A stretch of 64,000 nucleotides of DNA from Bradyrhizobium sp. 170 (lineage in GTDB: Bacteria > Pseudomonadota > Alphaproteobacteria > Rhizobiales > Xanthobacteraceae), in contig NZ_CP064703.1 of the NCBI RefSeq assembly GCF_023101085.1, positions 1,178,001 through 1,242,000 of the forward strand, read 5' to 3'. A program made the translations under genes and the position numbers. Positions 53,480 through 62,563 of the stretch are shown piece after piece. The notes under the pieces are model-generated. The model was not told where the DNA came from, searched no databases, and saw only the letters and a list, made by a program, of their open reading frames with translations. Position 1 is the stretch's first letter. Each line of letters begins with the position of its first letter.

Positions 53480-54571
53480 TTGAAGATTGCAGTGTTGGGT
53501 GGAGGCAATGGTTCGTTCGCGGCAGCCGGCGACTTCGCCTTGGCCAGTCACGAAGTCCGGCTGTGGCGGCGAAATCCTGGAGATGTCGAGGCGCATCGTG
53601 CGCAGGGCGGCACGATAACGGTTATCGATCGGGCGGGGCGACGTGATATCCGGCTGGCCATGATCACGTCGTCGATCGCGGAAGCCATCGAAGCTGCCGA
53701 TCTCATCCTGTGTCCGGCGCCGGCTTTCGCGCAGCCCGCAATCGCCGAGTTGGCCGCGCCGCATTTGCGCGATGGCCAGGTCGTGTTTCTGCCGCCCGGC
53801 ACGTTCGGCTCCTACATCTTTGCCCGCGCGGCAAAAGACGCGGGCAACCGCGCCGAGATCGCAACCGCGGAGACCGGAACCCTGCCGTGGCTGGCGCGCA
53901 AGCAGGGTCCTTATGCGGTCCGCATCTCGGGCCGGGGCGCGCGGTTGCCGACCGGCGTGTTTCCATTGCGCCTCGCCAAACACGCGCTGGAAGTGATCGA
54001 GGCTGCGTTTCCAAATGCCATCGAACCATGCGGCGATGCGCTCTCTGGCGCACTGATGAACGCCGGCCCGATCATCCATCCGCCGCTGATCACCATGAAC
54101 GCTGGCCCGATCGAACATTTCGAGAAGTGGGACATCCACAAGGAGGGAACGCAGCCGGCCATCCGCCGCGTGACGGATGCACTGGATGCCGAACGCATCG
54201 CCATCCGCGAGGCGCTTGGTTACGGCGGGCCGCATTTCCCGCTTGCCGACCATTATTCCAAGGACGGCGAACCCTGGATGTATGCGCGCGACGCGCACGA
54301 CCAGCTCACGGATTCCGGCGATTGGTCCGAGCGCCTCATTCTTGTCGAGCACCGTTACATGCTGGAGGATCTGCGTCTCGGCCTGTCGTTCCTCGCATCA
54401 GTGGCGGGCCTCGCAGGCGTGCAAACGCCGCTCGTGAAGGCATTCCTGGCGATCGGCTCCGCCATCACGGAGCAGGATTTTGCGGTGACGGGCCGGAGCT
54501 TGTCTTCGCTCGGCCTCGGCGATCTCGACCGGGCCGCGCTGCAAAATCTTCTCGCCGGGGGCTTTCGATGA
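53480..54571 (+). CDS. NAD/NADP octopine/nopaline dehydrogenase-family protein
   Basis: From TTG 53480 (GGAGGA upstream) the 363-residue protein has a Rossmann motif VLGGGNGSFAAAG, a central NAGPIIHPPLITMNAG and a helical C-terminal domain with HFEKWDIHKEGTQP and the His in YGGPHFPL. The family reduces imines formed from 2-oxo acids and amino acids, or ketopantoate-type substrates. Its link to the neighbouring aromatic pathway is not obvious. The stop overlaps the next start (ATGA). Confidence 0.85.
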   Translation: MKIAVLGGGNGSFAAAGDFALASHEVRLWRRNPGDVEAHRAQGGTITVIDRAGRRDIRLAMITSSIAEAIEAADLILCPAPAFAQPAIAELAAPHLRDGQVVFLPPGTFGSYIFARAAKDAGNRAEIATAETGTLPWLARKQGPYAVRISGRGARLPTGVFPLRLAKHALEVIEAAFPNAIEPCGDALSGALMNAGPIIHPPLITMNAGPIEHFEKWDIHKEGTQPAIRRVTDALDAERIAIREALGYGGPHFPLADHYSKDGEPWMYARDAHDQLTDSGDWSERLILVEHRYMLEDLRLGLSFLASVAGLAGVQTPLVKAFLAIGSAITEQDFAVTGRSLSSLGLGDLDRAALQNLLAGGFR

Positions 54572-55545
54572 GGCCGGTCATCGGATGCCTCGGTGCCGGC
54601 CGAATGGGGCGCGGGATCGCGGTCGTGTTCGCTTTCGCCGGCCATCAGGTCGTCGTCGTCGACTTCAAGGAACGGGAGGCTTCAGCATTTGAGGCGCTGG
54701 CAGCCGAAGCCAGGGCGGAAATCCGCTCGACGCTCGAAATCCTCTCGCGCATCGATCTGCTCCCGCCAGAGCTTGTGTCCACGATTGCCGATCGGATCAC
54801 GATCGTGCCTCGGCAGGAGGCAGGTGCGGCGCTGCCGCGCTGCGATGTCATCTTTGAAGGTATGCCGGAAATCCTCAGCCTGAAGCAGGAAGCGCTGGCC
54901 GAAGCTTCGCGGCTGGCGGGCGAGGGCCCGATCATCGCCTCGACCACGTCGACGATCCTGGTCGACGATCTCGCGGGATCGATCGAATATCCCGGCCGTT
55001 TCCTCAATGCGCACTGGCTCAATCCGGCCTATCTGGTGCCGCTGATCGAATTGTCGCCGGGACGGCTCACCGCGCCGGAGACGACAACGCAGATGAAGGC
55101 GCTGCTCGAAGGCATCGGCAAGGTGCCGGTCGTCTGCGCGGCGCGGCCGGGCTTCATCGTTCCCAGAATCCAGTCGCTGGCGATGAACGAGGCCGCCCGC
55201 ATGGTGGAGGAGGGCGTCGCCTCGGCGGAGGATATCGACAAGGCGGTCATCTATGGCTTCGGATTCCGCTTCGCCGTGCTCGGCCTGCTCGAGTTCATCG
55301 ACTGGGGCGGCGGCGATATCCTGCATCATGCCAGCCGCTATCTCGTCGAGGCGTTGGGCGACAGCCGTTACGCCGCACCTGACATCATCGCGACGAATAT
55401 GCGCGAAGGACGGATCGGCATGAAGACCGGGCAGGGATTCATGAACTACGAAGGCGTCGATCAGGCCGCCTATCGTGAGAAGCGTCTTGCGGCCTTTGCT
55501 GCGGCGCTGCGGGCCATGGGGCTGGCGCGCGAACCTGTCGTGTGA
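54568..55545 (+). CDS. 3-hydroxyacyl-CoA dehydrogenase NAD-binding protein
   Basis: The 325-residue protein has GCLGAGRMGRGIAVVFAFAG (NAD), IASTTSTI, NAHWLNPAYLVPLIEL with the catalytic His, and the C-terminal dimer domain (RPGFIVPRIQ). It oxidises 3-hydroxyacyl-CoAs, the step after an acyl-CoA dehydrogenase and hydratase. Last gene of the plus operon; coupled to the preceding gene. Confidence 0.92.
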   Translation: MRPVIGCLGAGRMGRGIAVVFAFAGHQVVVVDFKEREASAFEALAAEARAEIRSTLEILSRIDLLPPELVSTIADRITIVPRQEAGAALPRCDVIFEGMPEILSLKQEALAEASRLAGEGPIIASTTSTILVDDLAGSIEYPGRFLNAHWLNPAYLVPLIELSPGRLTAPETTTQMKALLEGIGKVPVVCAARPGFIVPRIQSLAMNEAARMVEEGVASAEDIDKAVIYGFGFRFAVLGLLEFIDWGGGDILHHASRYLVEALGDSRYAAPDIIATNMREGRIGMKTGQGFMNYEGVDQAAYREKRLAAFAAALRAMGLAREPVV

Positions 55546-55567
55546 TGCAGGAGCCGCGCGCCTCGCG

Positions 55568-56281
55568 TCAGTGGCCGCCCAGATAGGCTGCGATCAGCTT
55601 CGGATCGTGGATCAGCGTATCCGCCGGACCGGACTGGATGATCTCGCCGGTTTCCAGCACATAGCCGTAGTCCGCTGTCTCCAGCGCGGCGCGGGCGTTC
55701 TGCTCGACCAGCAGGACCGACACGCCGAGGCTCCGCAGCGAGGCGATGGTGCGGAAGATTTCGCGGACGATGAGCGGCGCAAGCCCGAGGCTGGGTTCAT
55801 CAAGGACGAGGAGTTTCGGCTTGGCCATCAGTGCACGGCCGAGCGCCAGCATCTGCCGCTCGCCGCCTGACAGCGTACCTGCAGCCTGCTTGCTGCGCTC
55901 CTTCAATCGTGGAAAACGGTCGAACACGTCGTCGAGGCTTCTGCGCGTCGTCGAGCGATCGCGCAGGCTGTAGGTGCCGAGCAGCAGGTTGTCGGCGACC
56001 GACATGTCGGCGAACAGTTCGCGCTTCTCGGGCACAAGGCAAAGGCCGCGCTCGACGCGGCCCTCGACATCGATCCGCGCCAGATCAGTGCCTTGGAACA
56101 CCATCCGCCCCGTGGACTTCAGCAGACCGATGGCGGCCATCAGAAGGGTAGTCTTGCCGGCGCCGTTCGGGCCGATCACGGTCACGATCTGCCCTTCTTC
56201 GACCGACAGCGAGACATTGCGCACGGCTTCCACCTTGCCGTAGCCGACCGACACATCCTCGATCGAGAACATCTGTGTCAC
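55568..56281 (-). CDS. Liv-type ABC transporter ATP-binding protein (LivF type)
   Basis: The 237-residue ATPase has Walker A GPNGAGKTT, signature LSGGERQML, Walker B LLVLDEPSLGL and the LivF-typical PEKRELFADMSV. It powers import by the branched-chain-type system encoded upstream. It converges with the catabolic operon and probably imports its substrate, as Liv-type systems often carry aromatic acids. Confidence 0.95.
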   Translation of the reverse strand: MTQMFSIEDVSVGYGKVEAVRNVSLSVEEGQIVTVIGPNGAGKTTLLMAAIGLLKSTGRMVFQGTDLARIDVEGRVERGLCLVPEKRELFADMSVADNLLLGTYSLRDRSTTRRSLDDVFDRFPRLKERSKQAAGTLSGGERQMLALGRALMAKPKLLVLDEPSLGLAPLIVREIFRTIASLRSLGVSVLLVEQNARAALETADYGYVLETGEIIQSGPADTLIHDPKLIAAYLGGH

Positions 56282-58047
56282 GCGACACCTCCGAGATAGG
56301 CTTCCTGGACGCGGGCGTCGCTGCGGATCGCCGCCGGTTCGCCCTCGCAGAGCTTTGAGCCGAAATCGAGTACGACGATGCGGTCGACCAGCGACATGAC
56401 GAACTCCATGTCGTGCTCGACCAGAAGGATGGTCAGGTGGTCCGCGCGCAGCGACCGCAGCAGTTCGGCGAGCTTGAGCTTCTCCTGGCGGCGCAGGCCG
56501 GCCGCCGGCTCGTCAAGGACGAGCAGGGTCGGATCGGCCGCGAGCGCGCGGGCGATCTCGAGCACGCGTTGATTGCCGAGCGGTAAATTGCCGGCGAGTT
56601 CGAACGGCTTGTCGCCGAGCCCGACCCGTTCGAGCTGCTGCAGCGCTTCGTAGCGCGCGCTGGCCTCTTCCGCCTGGTTCAGGCGCAGGGCACCGGCGAG
56701 CAGGCCGGTTTTGGTGCGCGAATAGGTGCCGAGCAGCACGTTGTCGAGCAGCGTCATCCGCGGGCGCAGCTTGACGTGCTGGAAGGTGCGGGAGATTCCG
56801 CCGCGTGCGATGTGGAACTGCTGGTCGTGGGTGATCGAGCGGCCAGCGAACGCGATCTCGCCGCTGTTGGCGCGCAGCGCCCCCGTGAGCAGGTTGAACA
56901 TCGTGGTCTTGCCGGCGCCGTTCGGCCCGATCAGCCCAAGAATTTCGCCGGACCTCACGTCGAAGCTGACATTGTTGACGGCGACGAGACCGCCAAATCG
57001 CCGCTGCGCGTCGCTCACTTTAAGAAGCAGCGTGCCGGGCGCCGGCTGCTCGCGGCGCGGCAACGCCGTCGCCGCTTGCGGACGGGACTGCTTCAGGTCT
57101 GGGAGAAAACCTGCGAGGAACGGGACGATGCCCTGCCGGGCGCGTTGCAGGAACAGGATGAACAGCGCCGAGAACGCCACGATCTCGAGCTGGCCGGAGG
57201 CGCCCTTGGCGATCAGCGGCAGATAGTCCTGCACGCTGTTCTTCAACAGCGTGACGATCGCCGCACCCACCACGCCGCCCAAGATGCTGCCGGCGCCGCC
57301 GACCATCGCCATCATCAGATATTCGATGCCCATGGCTGCGTCGAACGGTCCGGGGCTGACGAAACGACCGAGATGGGCATAGAGCCATCCGGACAGCGCG
57401 CCAAGGAACGCGGCGATGACGAACGTCACCAGCTTGATCTGGAATGCGCTGATGCCGAGGCTCTCGACCAGCGTATTGCCGCCGCGGAGCGCGCGCATGG
57501 CGCGGCCGATGCGGGAGTCGAGCAGATTGTAGCAGACGAAAAGAACCGCCACGACGATCGCCCAGATCAGGAAATAGATCTGCCGGCTCTCGACCAGTGC
57601 GACCGGGCCGATCGAGATCGGCGGAATGCCCGAGATGCCGTTATGTTGACCGAGGCCATCGATGTTGCCGAACAGGAACGCGATCGCCAGTCCCCAGGCA
57701 ACCGTGCTCAGCGACAGGAAGTGGCCGCCCAGGCGCAACGTCACGAAGCCCAGGATCGCGGCGATGCTGCAGGTCAGGACGACAGCCAGCACCAGCCCGA
57801 GCCAGGGCGAATAGCCGTTCACCGCCGTGACCCAGGCGGTCGAGTAGGCTGCGACGCCGACGAAGGCCGCCTGGCCGAACGAGACAATGCCGCCGACGCC
57901 GGTCAGCAGCGCGAGCCCGATGGCGGCAAGCGCGTAGATGCCGATGTAGTTCAGCAGTGTGATGCTGAACGGATTGAGCACGAAGGGCGCCGCCACGAGG
58001 CAGGCGATCGCCGCGGCAATGATGAGGCGGATCTGCTGCAGGGTCAT
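56278..58047 (-). CDS. LivM-LivG fusion (ABC permease plus ATPase)
   Basis: The 589-residue protein has a LivM permease (residues about 1-320, with TGVGGIVSFGQAAFVGVAAY) fused to a LivG ATPase (about 335-589: Walker A GPNGAGKTT, switch ISRTFQHVKL, Walker B LLVLDEPAAGL). The fusion links one permease to one ATPase in a single chain. Both ends overlap neighbours by four bases, so the three genes are coupled. Confidence 0.95.
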   Translation of the reverse strand: MTLQQIRLIIAAAIACLVAAPFVLNPFSITLLNYIGIYALAAIGLALLTGVGGIVSFGQAAFVGVAAYSTAWVTAVNGYSPWLGLVLAVVLTCSIAAILGFVTLRLGGHFLSLSTVAWGLAIAFLFGNIDGLGQHNGISGIPPISIGPVALVESRQIYFLIWAIVVAVLFVCYNLLDSRIGRAMRALRGGNTLVESLGISAFQIKLVTFVIAAFLGALSGWLYAHLGRFVSPGPFDAAMGIEYLMMAMVGGAGSILGGVVGAAIVTLLKNSVQDYLPLIAKGASGQLEIVAFSALFILFLQRARQGIVPFLAGFLPDLKQSRPQAATALPRREQPAPGTLLLKVSDAQRRFGGLVAVNNVSFDVRSGEILGLIGPNGAGKTTMFNLLTGALRANSGEIAFAGRSITHDQQFHIARGGISRTFQHVKLRPRMTLLDNVLLGTYSRTKTGLLAGALRLNQAEEASARYEALQQLERVGLGDKPFELAGNLPLGNQRVLEIARALAADPTLLVLDEPAAGLRRQEKLKLAELLRSLRADHLTILLVEHDMEFVMSLVDRIVVLDFGSKLCEGEPAAIRSDARVQEAYLGGVA

Positions 58048-59087
58048 TCCTCGACTTCCTCTTCGGAATGCTGCGAGGCGAGCGAGCGCCAGAGCAGGAC
58101 AGGTATCAGCAGCGAGAAGACGATGACGTCCTTCAAGGTGCTGCTCTGGAACGAAGCGAAGCTCTCGATAATGCCGACGCCGAATGCGCCGAGCGCGGCG
58201 CCTGGATAGCTGGCCATGCCGCCGACGATGGCGCCGACAAAGGCTTTCAGGCCGAGCAGGAATCCGGAATCGTAGAAGATGGTGTTCACAGGCGCGATCA
58301 GGATGCCGGAGACGCCCGCCATCAGCGATCCCAGCAGGTAGGCGATGGTGCCCGCGCGCGCAGGCCTGATTCCCATCAGCCGGGCACCCGTGCGGTTGAG
58401 CGCGGTCGCGCGCAGCGCCTTGCCGACCAGCGTGAAGTCGAAAAACAGAAACAGCAGGCCGCTGAACACCAGCGCCGCCGCCAGGATCAGCACCGTCTGT
58501 CCGGAAACGTGCACGCCGGCGATCTCGATCGCCATCGACGTCAGCGGTTCGGTCCGGACGCCTTCAGGTCCGAAGAACAGCAAGCCAAGTCCGACCAGCG
58601 CGAAATGCAGCGCGACCGAGACCGTCAGCAATAACAGAACCGAGGCGTCGGCGATCGGACGGAACACAATCCGGTCCAAAAGCGGCGAGATCGGCATGAT
58701 CAAGAGCAGCGCCAGAACGATCCGCACCGGCATCGGCGGATTGAAGCGCATCGTCAGCCAGACGATCCCGACGACAATCAACGGCAACACGAGATAGCCG
58801 AGGACGGCCTTCGGCACCGCGCGAAACTCGCCGGCGCGCGCCAGCGAGACGACCTCCATCGCGCAGGCCATGCACGCCAGCACGACGACAAGCCCGACTG
58901 TTCCGGGAAGCTGCCTGGCGTCGAGCGCTGCCAGCGTCAGCGCCGTGAAGGCCGCGATGTCGCCGAACGGAATGAAGATCACCCGCGTTACGGTGAAGAT
59001 CAGCACGGTTCCGATCGCCACCAGGGCGTAGACCGCCCCGGTGGCTATTCCGTCGATCGCAAGGATCGCTGCGATGTCTGCCGTCAT
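58044..59087 (-). CDS. Liv-type ABC transporter permease (LivH type)
   Basis: The 347-residue membrane protein has AIDGIATGAVYALVAIGTVLIF at the start and the EAA-like LGSLMAGVSGILIAPVNTI with AIVGGMASYPGAALGAFGVGIIES, typical of LivH. It pairs with the LivM part of the fusion. Confidence 0.95.
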   Translation of the reverse strand: MTADIAAILAIDGIATGAVYALVAIGTVLIFTVTRVIFIPFGDIAAFTALTLAALDARQLPGTVGLVVVLACMACAMEVVSLARAGEFRAVPKAVLGYLVLPLIVVGIVWLTMRFNPPMPVRIVLALLLIMPISPLLDRIVFRPIADASVLLLLTVSVALHFALVGLGLLFFGPEGVRTEPLTSMAIEIAGVHVSGQTVLILAAALVFSGLLFLFFDFTLVGKALRATALNRTGARLMGIRPARAGTIAYLLGSLMAGVSGILIAPVNTIFYDSGFLLGLKAFVGAIVGGMASYPGAALGAFGVGIIESFASFQSSTLKDVIVFSLLIPVLLWRSLASQHSEEEVEE

Positions 59088-59125
59088 GCTGTCGGCCGTC
59101 CTTCCGTGTTATCAGTCGGTATCGC

Positions 59126-60274
59126 TCAAGGCTCGTAGGTCCAGGCGCCGTTGTTCAGGCGGACGATCACCAGCGCGCGCTCGTCCACGCCGTGGTAGGC
59201 GCCGGCCTTGAAATTGTAGACCGCGTGCACGCCTGAGAGCTCCTTGGTGTTGAGGATCTCGTCGCGCATGGCCTTGCGGAATTCGACGGTGCCGGGTTTT
59301 GCGGTCTTCAGCGCACGCTCGGCGGCGGAGGTGAAGATCCTCCAGCCGTCGAAGGAGTAGGCCGAGAACCCGTCCGTGGTCGGGACGTTGTTGGCCTTCA
59401 GGAAGGCGGCGCGGAAGTCGAGCGCGAGCTTCTTGGCGAAATGGTTGTCGGGAAGCTGCTCGGCGACGATGACCGGACCGGCGGATACCTGAATGCCTTC
59501 CGCAGCCTTGCCGCCGACGCGCACGAAATCGGGGTTGACCAGCGCGACCGTGCCGTAGGTCTTGCCCTTGAAGCCGCGTTCGCCGAGCGCCAGCAGCGGC
59601 AGCGCGCCCTGCGTGCCCGAGCCGCCGATCAGCACGGCATCCGGACGCACCGCGAGAACTTTAAGGATCTGGCCGGTGACCGACGTATCGACGCGCGCGT
59701 AGCGCTCGTTCGTCAGCACCTTGATGCCGTCCTCGGTTTCAACCGCCTTGGCGCCGTTATAGACGAGATCGCCCCAGGCGTCGGAGAAGCCGATATAGCC
59801 GATGTTCTTCATGGCATCGCGCTTCATGCGATCGGCGACGACCTTGACCAGCAGCGAGGCGGGCTGCGGAACGGAAATGCCCCATTGGTCCGCGGGGTTG
59901 GGCTGTCCGATCACCGGGGAGACCGCGATCATCGGCACCTTCAGTTCGGTCGCGACCGCCATCATCGCGATGGTCGAAGGTGCCGTTGCGGTGCCGATCA
60001 GGAGATCGACCTTTTCTTCCTCAATGAGCTTGCGCGCGTTGCGGGTGGCGGCAGAGGGATCCGAGCCGTCGTCGAGCTGGATCAGCTTGATCTTCTCGCC
60101 GTTGACCTCGCTCTTGTATTCCATGGCCGCCTGGATGCCGCGCCCATACGGGATTCCGATCGAGGCGCCGGGTCCACTGAGCGACGTCACGAATCCGATC
60201 GTGATGTCGGCCTGTGCGGTCGAGGCCGCGACGAGGCCGCCGATGAGTGCAGTCAAACTCAACATCTTGCGCAT
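59126..60274 (-). CDS. Liv-type ABC transporter substrate-binding protein
   Basis: The 382-residue periplasmic protein has a signal peptide (MRKMLSLTALIGGLVAASTAQA) and the LivK-type fold (ITIGFVTSLSGPGASIGIP; QLDDGSDPSAATRNARKLI). ATG 60274 is selected over the upstream frame for the signal peptide. First gene of the transporter operon; ligand unknown. Confidence 0.94.
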   Translation of the reverse strand: MRKMLSLTALIGGLVAASTAQADITIGFVTSLSGPGASIGIPYGRGIQAAMEYKSEVNGEKIKLIQLDDGSDPSAATRNARKLIEEEKVDLLIGTATAPSTIAMMAVATELKVPMIAVSPVIGQPNPADQWGISVPQPASLLVKVVADRMKRDAMKNIGYIGFSDAWGDLVYNGAKAVETEDGIKVLTNERYARVDTSVTGQILKVLAVRPDAVLIGGSGTQGALPLLALGERGFKGKTYGTVALVNPDFVRVGGKAAEGIQVSAGPVIVAEQLPDNHFAKKLALDFRAAFLKANNVPTTDGFSAYSFDGWRIFTSAAERALKTAKPGTVEFRKAMRDEILNTKELSGVHAVYNFKAGAYHGVDERALVIVRLNNGAWTYEP

Positions 60275-60414
60275 TGCATTCCCCTTGGTTGAAAACAGCC
60301 GCGACCTGAGCGAGATGTCAGCATGGATCGAGGTCGGACCAGCACGATCGATGCCGCAGTTGTCGTCGAAACCCGGCGCAGGCATGATCGCCGCGTCGGC
60401 ACGGGAGTTATGAA

Positions 60415-61239
60415 ATGAGCGCTAGCAGAACCGGTTCCAACGTCGAGCGTCGCTTCGTCACGACGCGTCTTGGCCGTATCCACGTCGCCATGGCGGGAGC
60501 CGGCTTTCCCGTTCTCCTGCTGCATCAGACGCCGCGCTCGTGGGACGAGTACCGCGATGTGCTGCCGCTGCTCGGCCGCGATTTCCGCGCGATCGCGATG
60601 GACACGCTCGGCTTCGGCGATTCCGCTTCGCCTGCCGGCGACCCCTCGATCGAACTGTGGGCAGAGGGCGTGTTCGCGCTGCTCGATGCTTTGGAAGAAC
60701 CGCGCGCCGCGATCGTGGGCCATCATACCGGCGCGGTGATCGCGGTCGAAATGGCTGCCTCTGTGCCAGCGCGCGTCAGCGCCCTGGTACTCTCGGCCTG
60801 TCCTTTCGTCGATGCGGCGCGCCGGGCCAAACACGAGGGCATGCGCGTCATCGATGATGTGGAAGCGCGTACCGATGGTGCCCATCTCGCTGAGCTCTGG
60901 GCGCGCCGGCAGCCGTTCTATCCTGTTGATGATATTGATCTGCTGCAGCGCTTCATGATCGACGCCCTGCGGGCCGGCGAGATGGCGGCGGAAGGGCACC
61001 GGGTGGTGAATCGCTATCGGATGGAAGACCGTCTGGGGCAGATCCACTGCCCCACGCTGGTCATTGCTCCGACGGGCGATCCGCACGTTCATCCGGTGGC
61101 TCCGAAGGTCGCTGGAGCTATCGAGGGCAGCGTCTTGCGCGAGCTCTCAGGAGGCATGGTGCCGCTTCCCGATCAGATGCCGGAGGCTTTCGCCGGCCTC
61201 GTCCGCGATTTCGTTGCCGCCCAGAGATCCGGAAACTGA
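60415..61239 (+). CDS. Alpha/beta hydrolase-fold protein with altered nucleophile elbow
   Basis: The 274-residue protein has VLLLHQTPRSWDEYRDVLPL (oxyanion region) and AMDTLGFGDSASP, clearly an alpha/beta hydrolase. The elbow reads VGHHTGAVIAVE: the position of Ser is His. The end of the protein (ELSGGMVPLPDQMPEAF) lacks the usual catalytic His. It may be a cofactorless oxygenase/lyase-like or non-catalytic member. Divergent from the ABC binding-protein gene by 140 bases. Confidence 0.85.
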   Translation: MSASRTGSNVERRFVTTRLGRIHVAMAGAGFPVLLLHQTPRSWDEYRDVLPLLGRDFRAIAMDTLGFGDSASPAGDPSIELWAEGVFALLDALEEPRAAIVGHHTGAVIAVEMAASVPARVSALVLSACPFVDAARRAKHEGMRVIDDVEARTDGAHLAELWARRQPFYPVDDIDLLQRFMIDALRAGEMAAEGHRVVNRYRMEDRLGQIHCPTLVIAPTGDPHVHPVAPKVAGAIEGSVLRELSGGMVPLPDQMPEAFAGLVRDFVAAQRSGN

Positions 61240-61735
61240 AACGCTCCGCTGAACCGCGACGAATGGGAATCCGCCCGTAGCGCCTTCTGTTCCGAGGTTG
61301 ATGATCTCAGCCACGAGTGATGAGCCTTTATCAACGCAACTACCAATGCGACGTGCGCCCGCCCAAGCGCCGCTGCCTGCCAATTGTTTAAAGCCTAAAG
61401 TATTTCTCGGCCGAAGGTCAATACGCCAGATTCGTGCCGCGAGGAAAAAGTTTGCGGCGGCGCGTGCGGGCGCGAAGGCTGAATTCGCCTGTGCAAAAGG
61501 GTGAGGCGCTACCTGCCTGTCCTTTCGGCACTCAATATTGTCGCGCGCGGAGAGCATCGGCACGCGGTTCAATTGACGCCAAAATTATTTTGTGGTTGAA
61601 ATATTTCGGTCGATGGAATGGCGCTGCGCTGTGGCGCGCTTTCGCAGCGACCGGCATGTGCGTGTCGTCAGCCCTCCAAAGGCTGCGGAGGTTCGAGGAC
61701 CGACACGCTTAGCCCGTGAAAACAGGATATCCGCT
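61240..61735. other. Gene-free stretch before the racemase-family operon
   Basis: No convincing ORF. The base composition falls toward AT around 61570-61610, where a promoter-like set with a palindrome is annotated separately. The open frame that precedes GTG 61736 from 61592 has no ribosome binding site and a non-conserved translation. Confidence 0.45.
61573..61602 (+). promoter_or_regulatory. Candidate promoter with a palindrome in its spacer
   Basis: TTGACG (61573-61578), 18-base spacer, TGAAAT (61597-61602). The spacer contains CAAAAT-T-ATTTTG (61580-61592), a perfect inverted repeat. The design copies that of the promoter at 48855, with a different operator sequence. It lies 134 bases before GTG 61736. 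Confidence 0.45.
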
Positions 61736-62554
61736 GTGCGCATCTTCTGGCAGAGCTTCGTCGACCAGGCTACGAGCGCGTCCTACATGGCGCAGCTTGC
61801 GGCCTATCTGAACGAGATCGCGGCGCCCGGCACCAGCGTCCATGTCGAGGGCATCACGCCTGCCGATCGCGACTTCGGCCGTCTCAGCGAATTTCGTTGC
61901 GCGATCCAGGCGGTCGACAACGGCCTCGCGGCGCAGGAGAGCGGCTTCGACGCCTATGTCATGGGTCACTTCCAGGATCCGGGATTGTACGAACTGCGCT
62001 CGGCGCTCACAATTCCGGTGATCGGGACGGGCGAGGCGACGCTGCTCGCGGCCTCGCAGCTCGGCCGGCGGCTCGGCCTTGTCACACTCGATTCAGCTTT
62101 CGAGGTCTGGCATTACGAACAGGCGGATCGTTACGGGCTTTCCGGCCGCGTGGTGCATGTCACCGGGATGGGTTGCCGTCCGGAGGATTTTAGCGCCGCG
62201 TTCGCGGGCGACGCGGCGGCGAAGGCGCGCATGCTGACCGACTTCGCGGCCTGCGCACAGCCGCTGGTCGATCGCGGCGCTGACGTCATCATTCCGGCGG
62301 GTGTGTTGCCCGGCCTTCTCATTGCGAGCGAGCATGGCTTCAAGATCGGTCATGCGCCCGTGGTCAACTGTGCGGCAGTGGCGCTGAAGAGTGCCGAGAT
62401 GTGGGTGCAGTTGCGGCGCCTCAACGGCACCGAGCCGAGCCGGGGGCCGAGCTTTGCGCTGGCCAATGAGCGCGCCCTCCAGGACTTCCGCGCCACCGTG
62501 GCGCGCACGCAAGCCGACAAACCCACGCAAGCCGACAAATCAAAGAGCCCCTGA
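61736..62554 (+). CDS. Asp/Glu/hydantoin racemase-family protein lacking both catalytic Cys
   Basis: GTG 61736 follows AGGA by about 8 bases and opens at the first strand (VRIFWQSFVDQAT). The 272-residue protein has the family layout (FQDPGLYELRSAL, IPVIGTGEATLLAASQLG). In hydantoin racemases the first catalytic Cys precedes FxDPGL (here His, VMGHFQDP) and the second is in LGCAGM (here PAGVLP). With neither Cys a racemase mechanism is unlikely. The C-terminal tail has a short repeat (QADKPTQADK). Confidence 0.82.
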   Translation: MRIFWQSFVDQATSASYMAQLAAYLNEIAAPGTSVHVEGITPADRDFGRLSEFRCAIQAVDNGLAAQESGFDAYVMGHFQDPGLYELRSALTIPVIGTGEATLLAASQLGRRLGLVTLDSAFEVWHYEQADRYGLSGRVVHVTGMGCRPEDFSAAFAGDAAAKARMLTDFAACAQPLVDRGADVIIPAGVLPGLLIASEHGFKIGHAPVVNCAAVALKSAEMWVQLRRLNGTEPSRGPSFALANERALQDFRATVARTQADKPTQADKSKSP

Positions 62555-62563
62555 GGACAAGAC

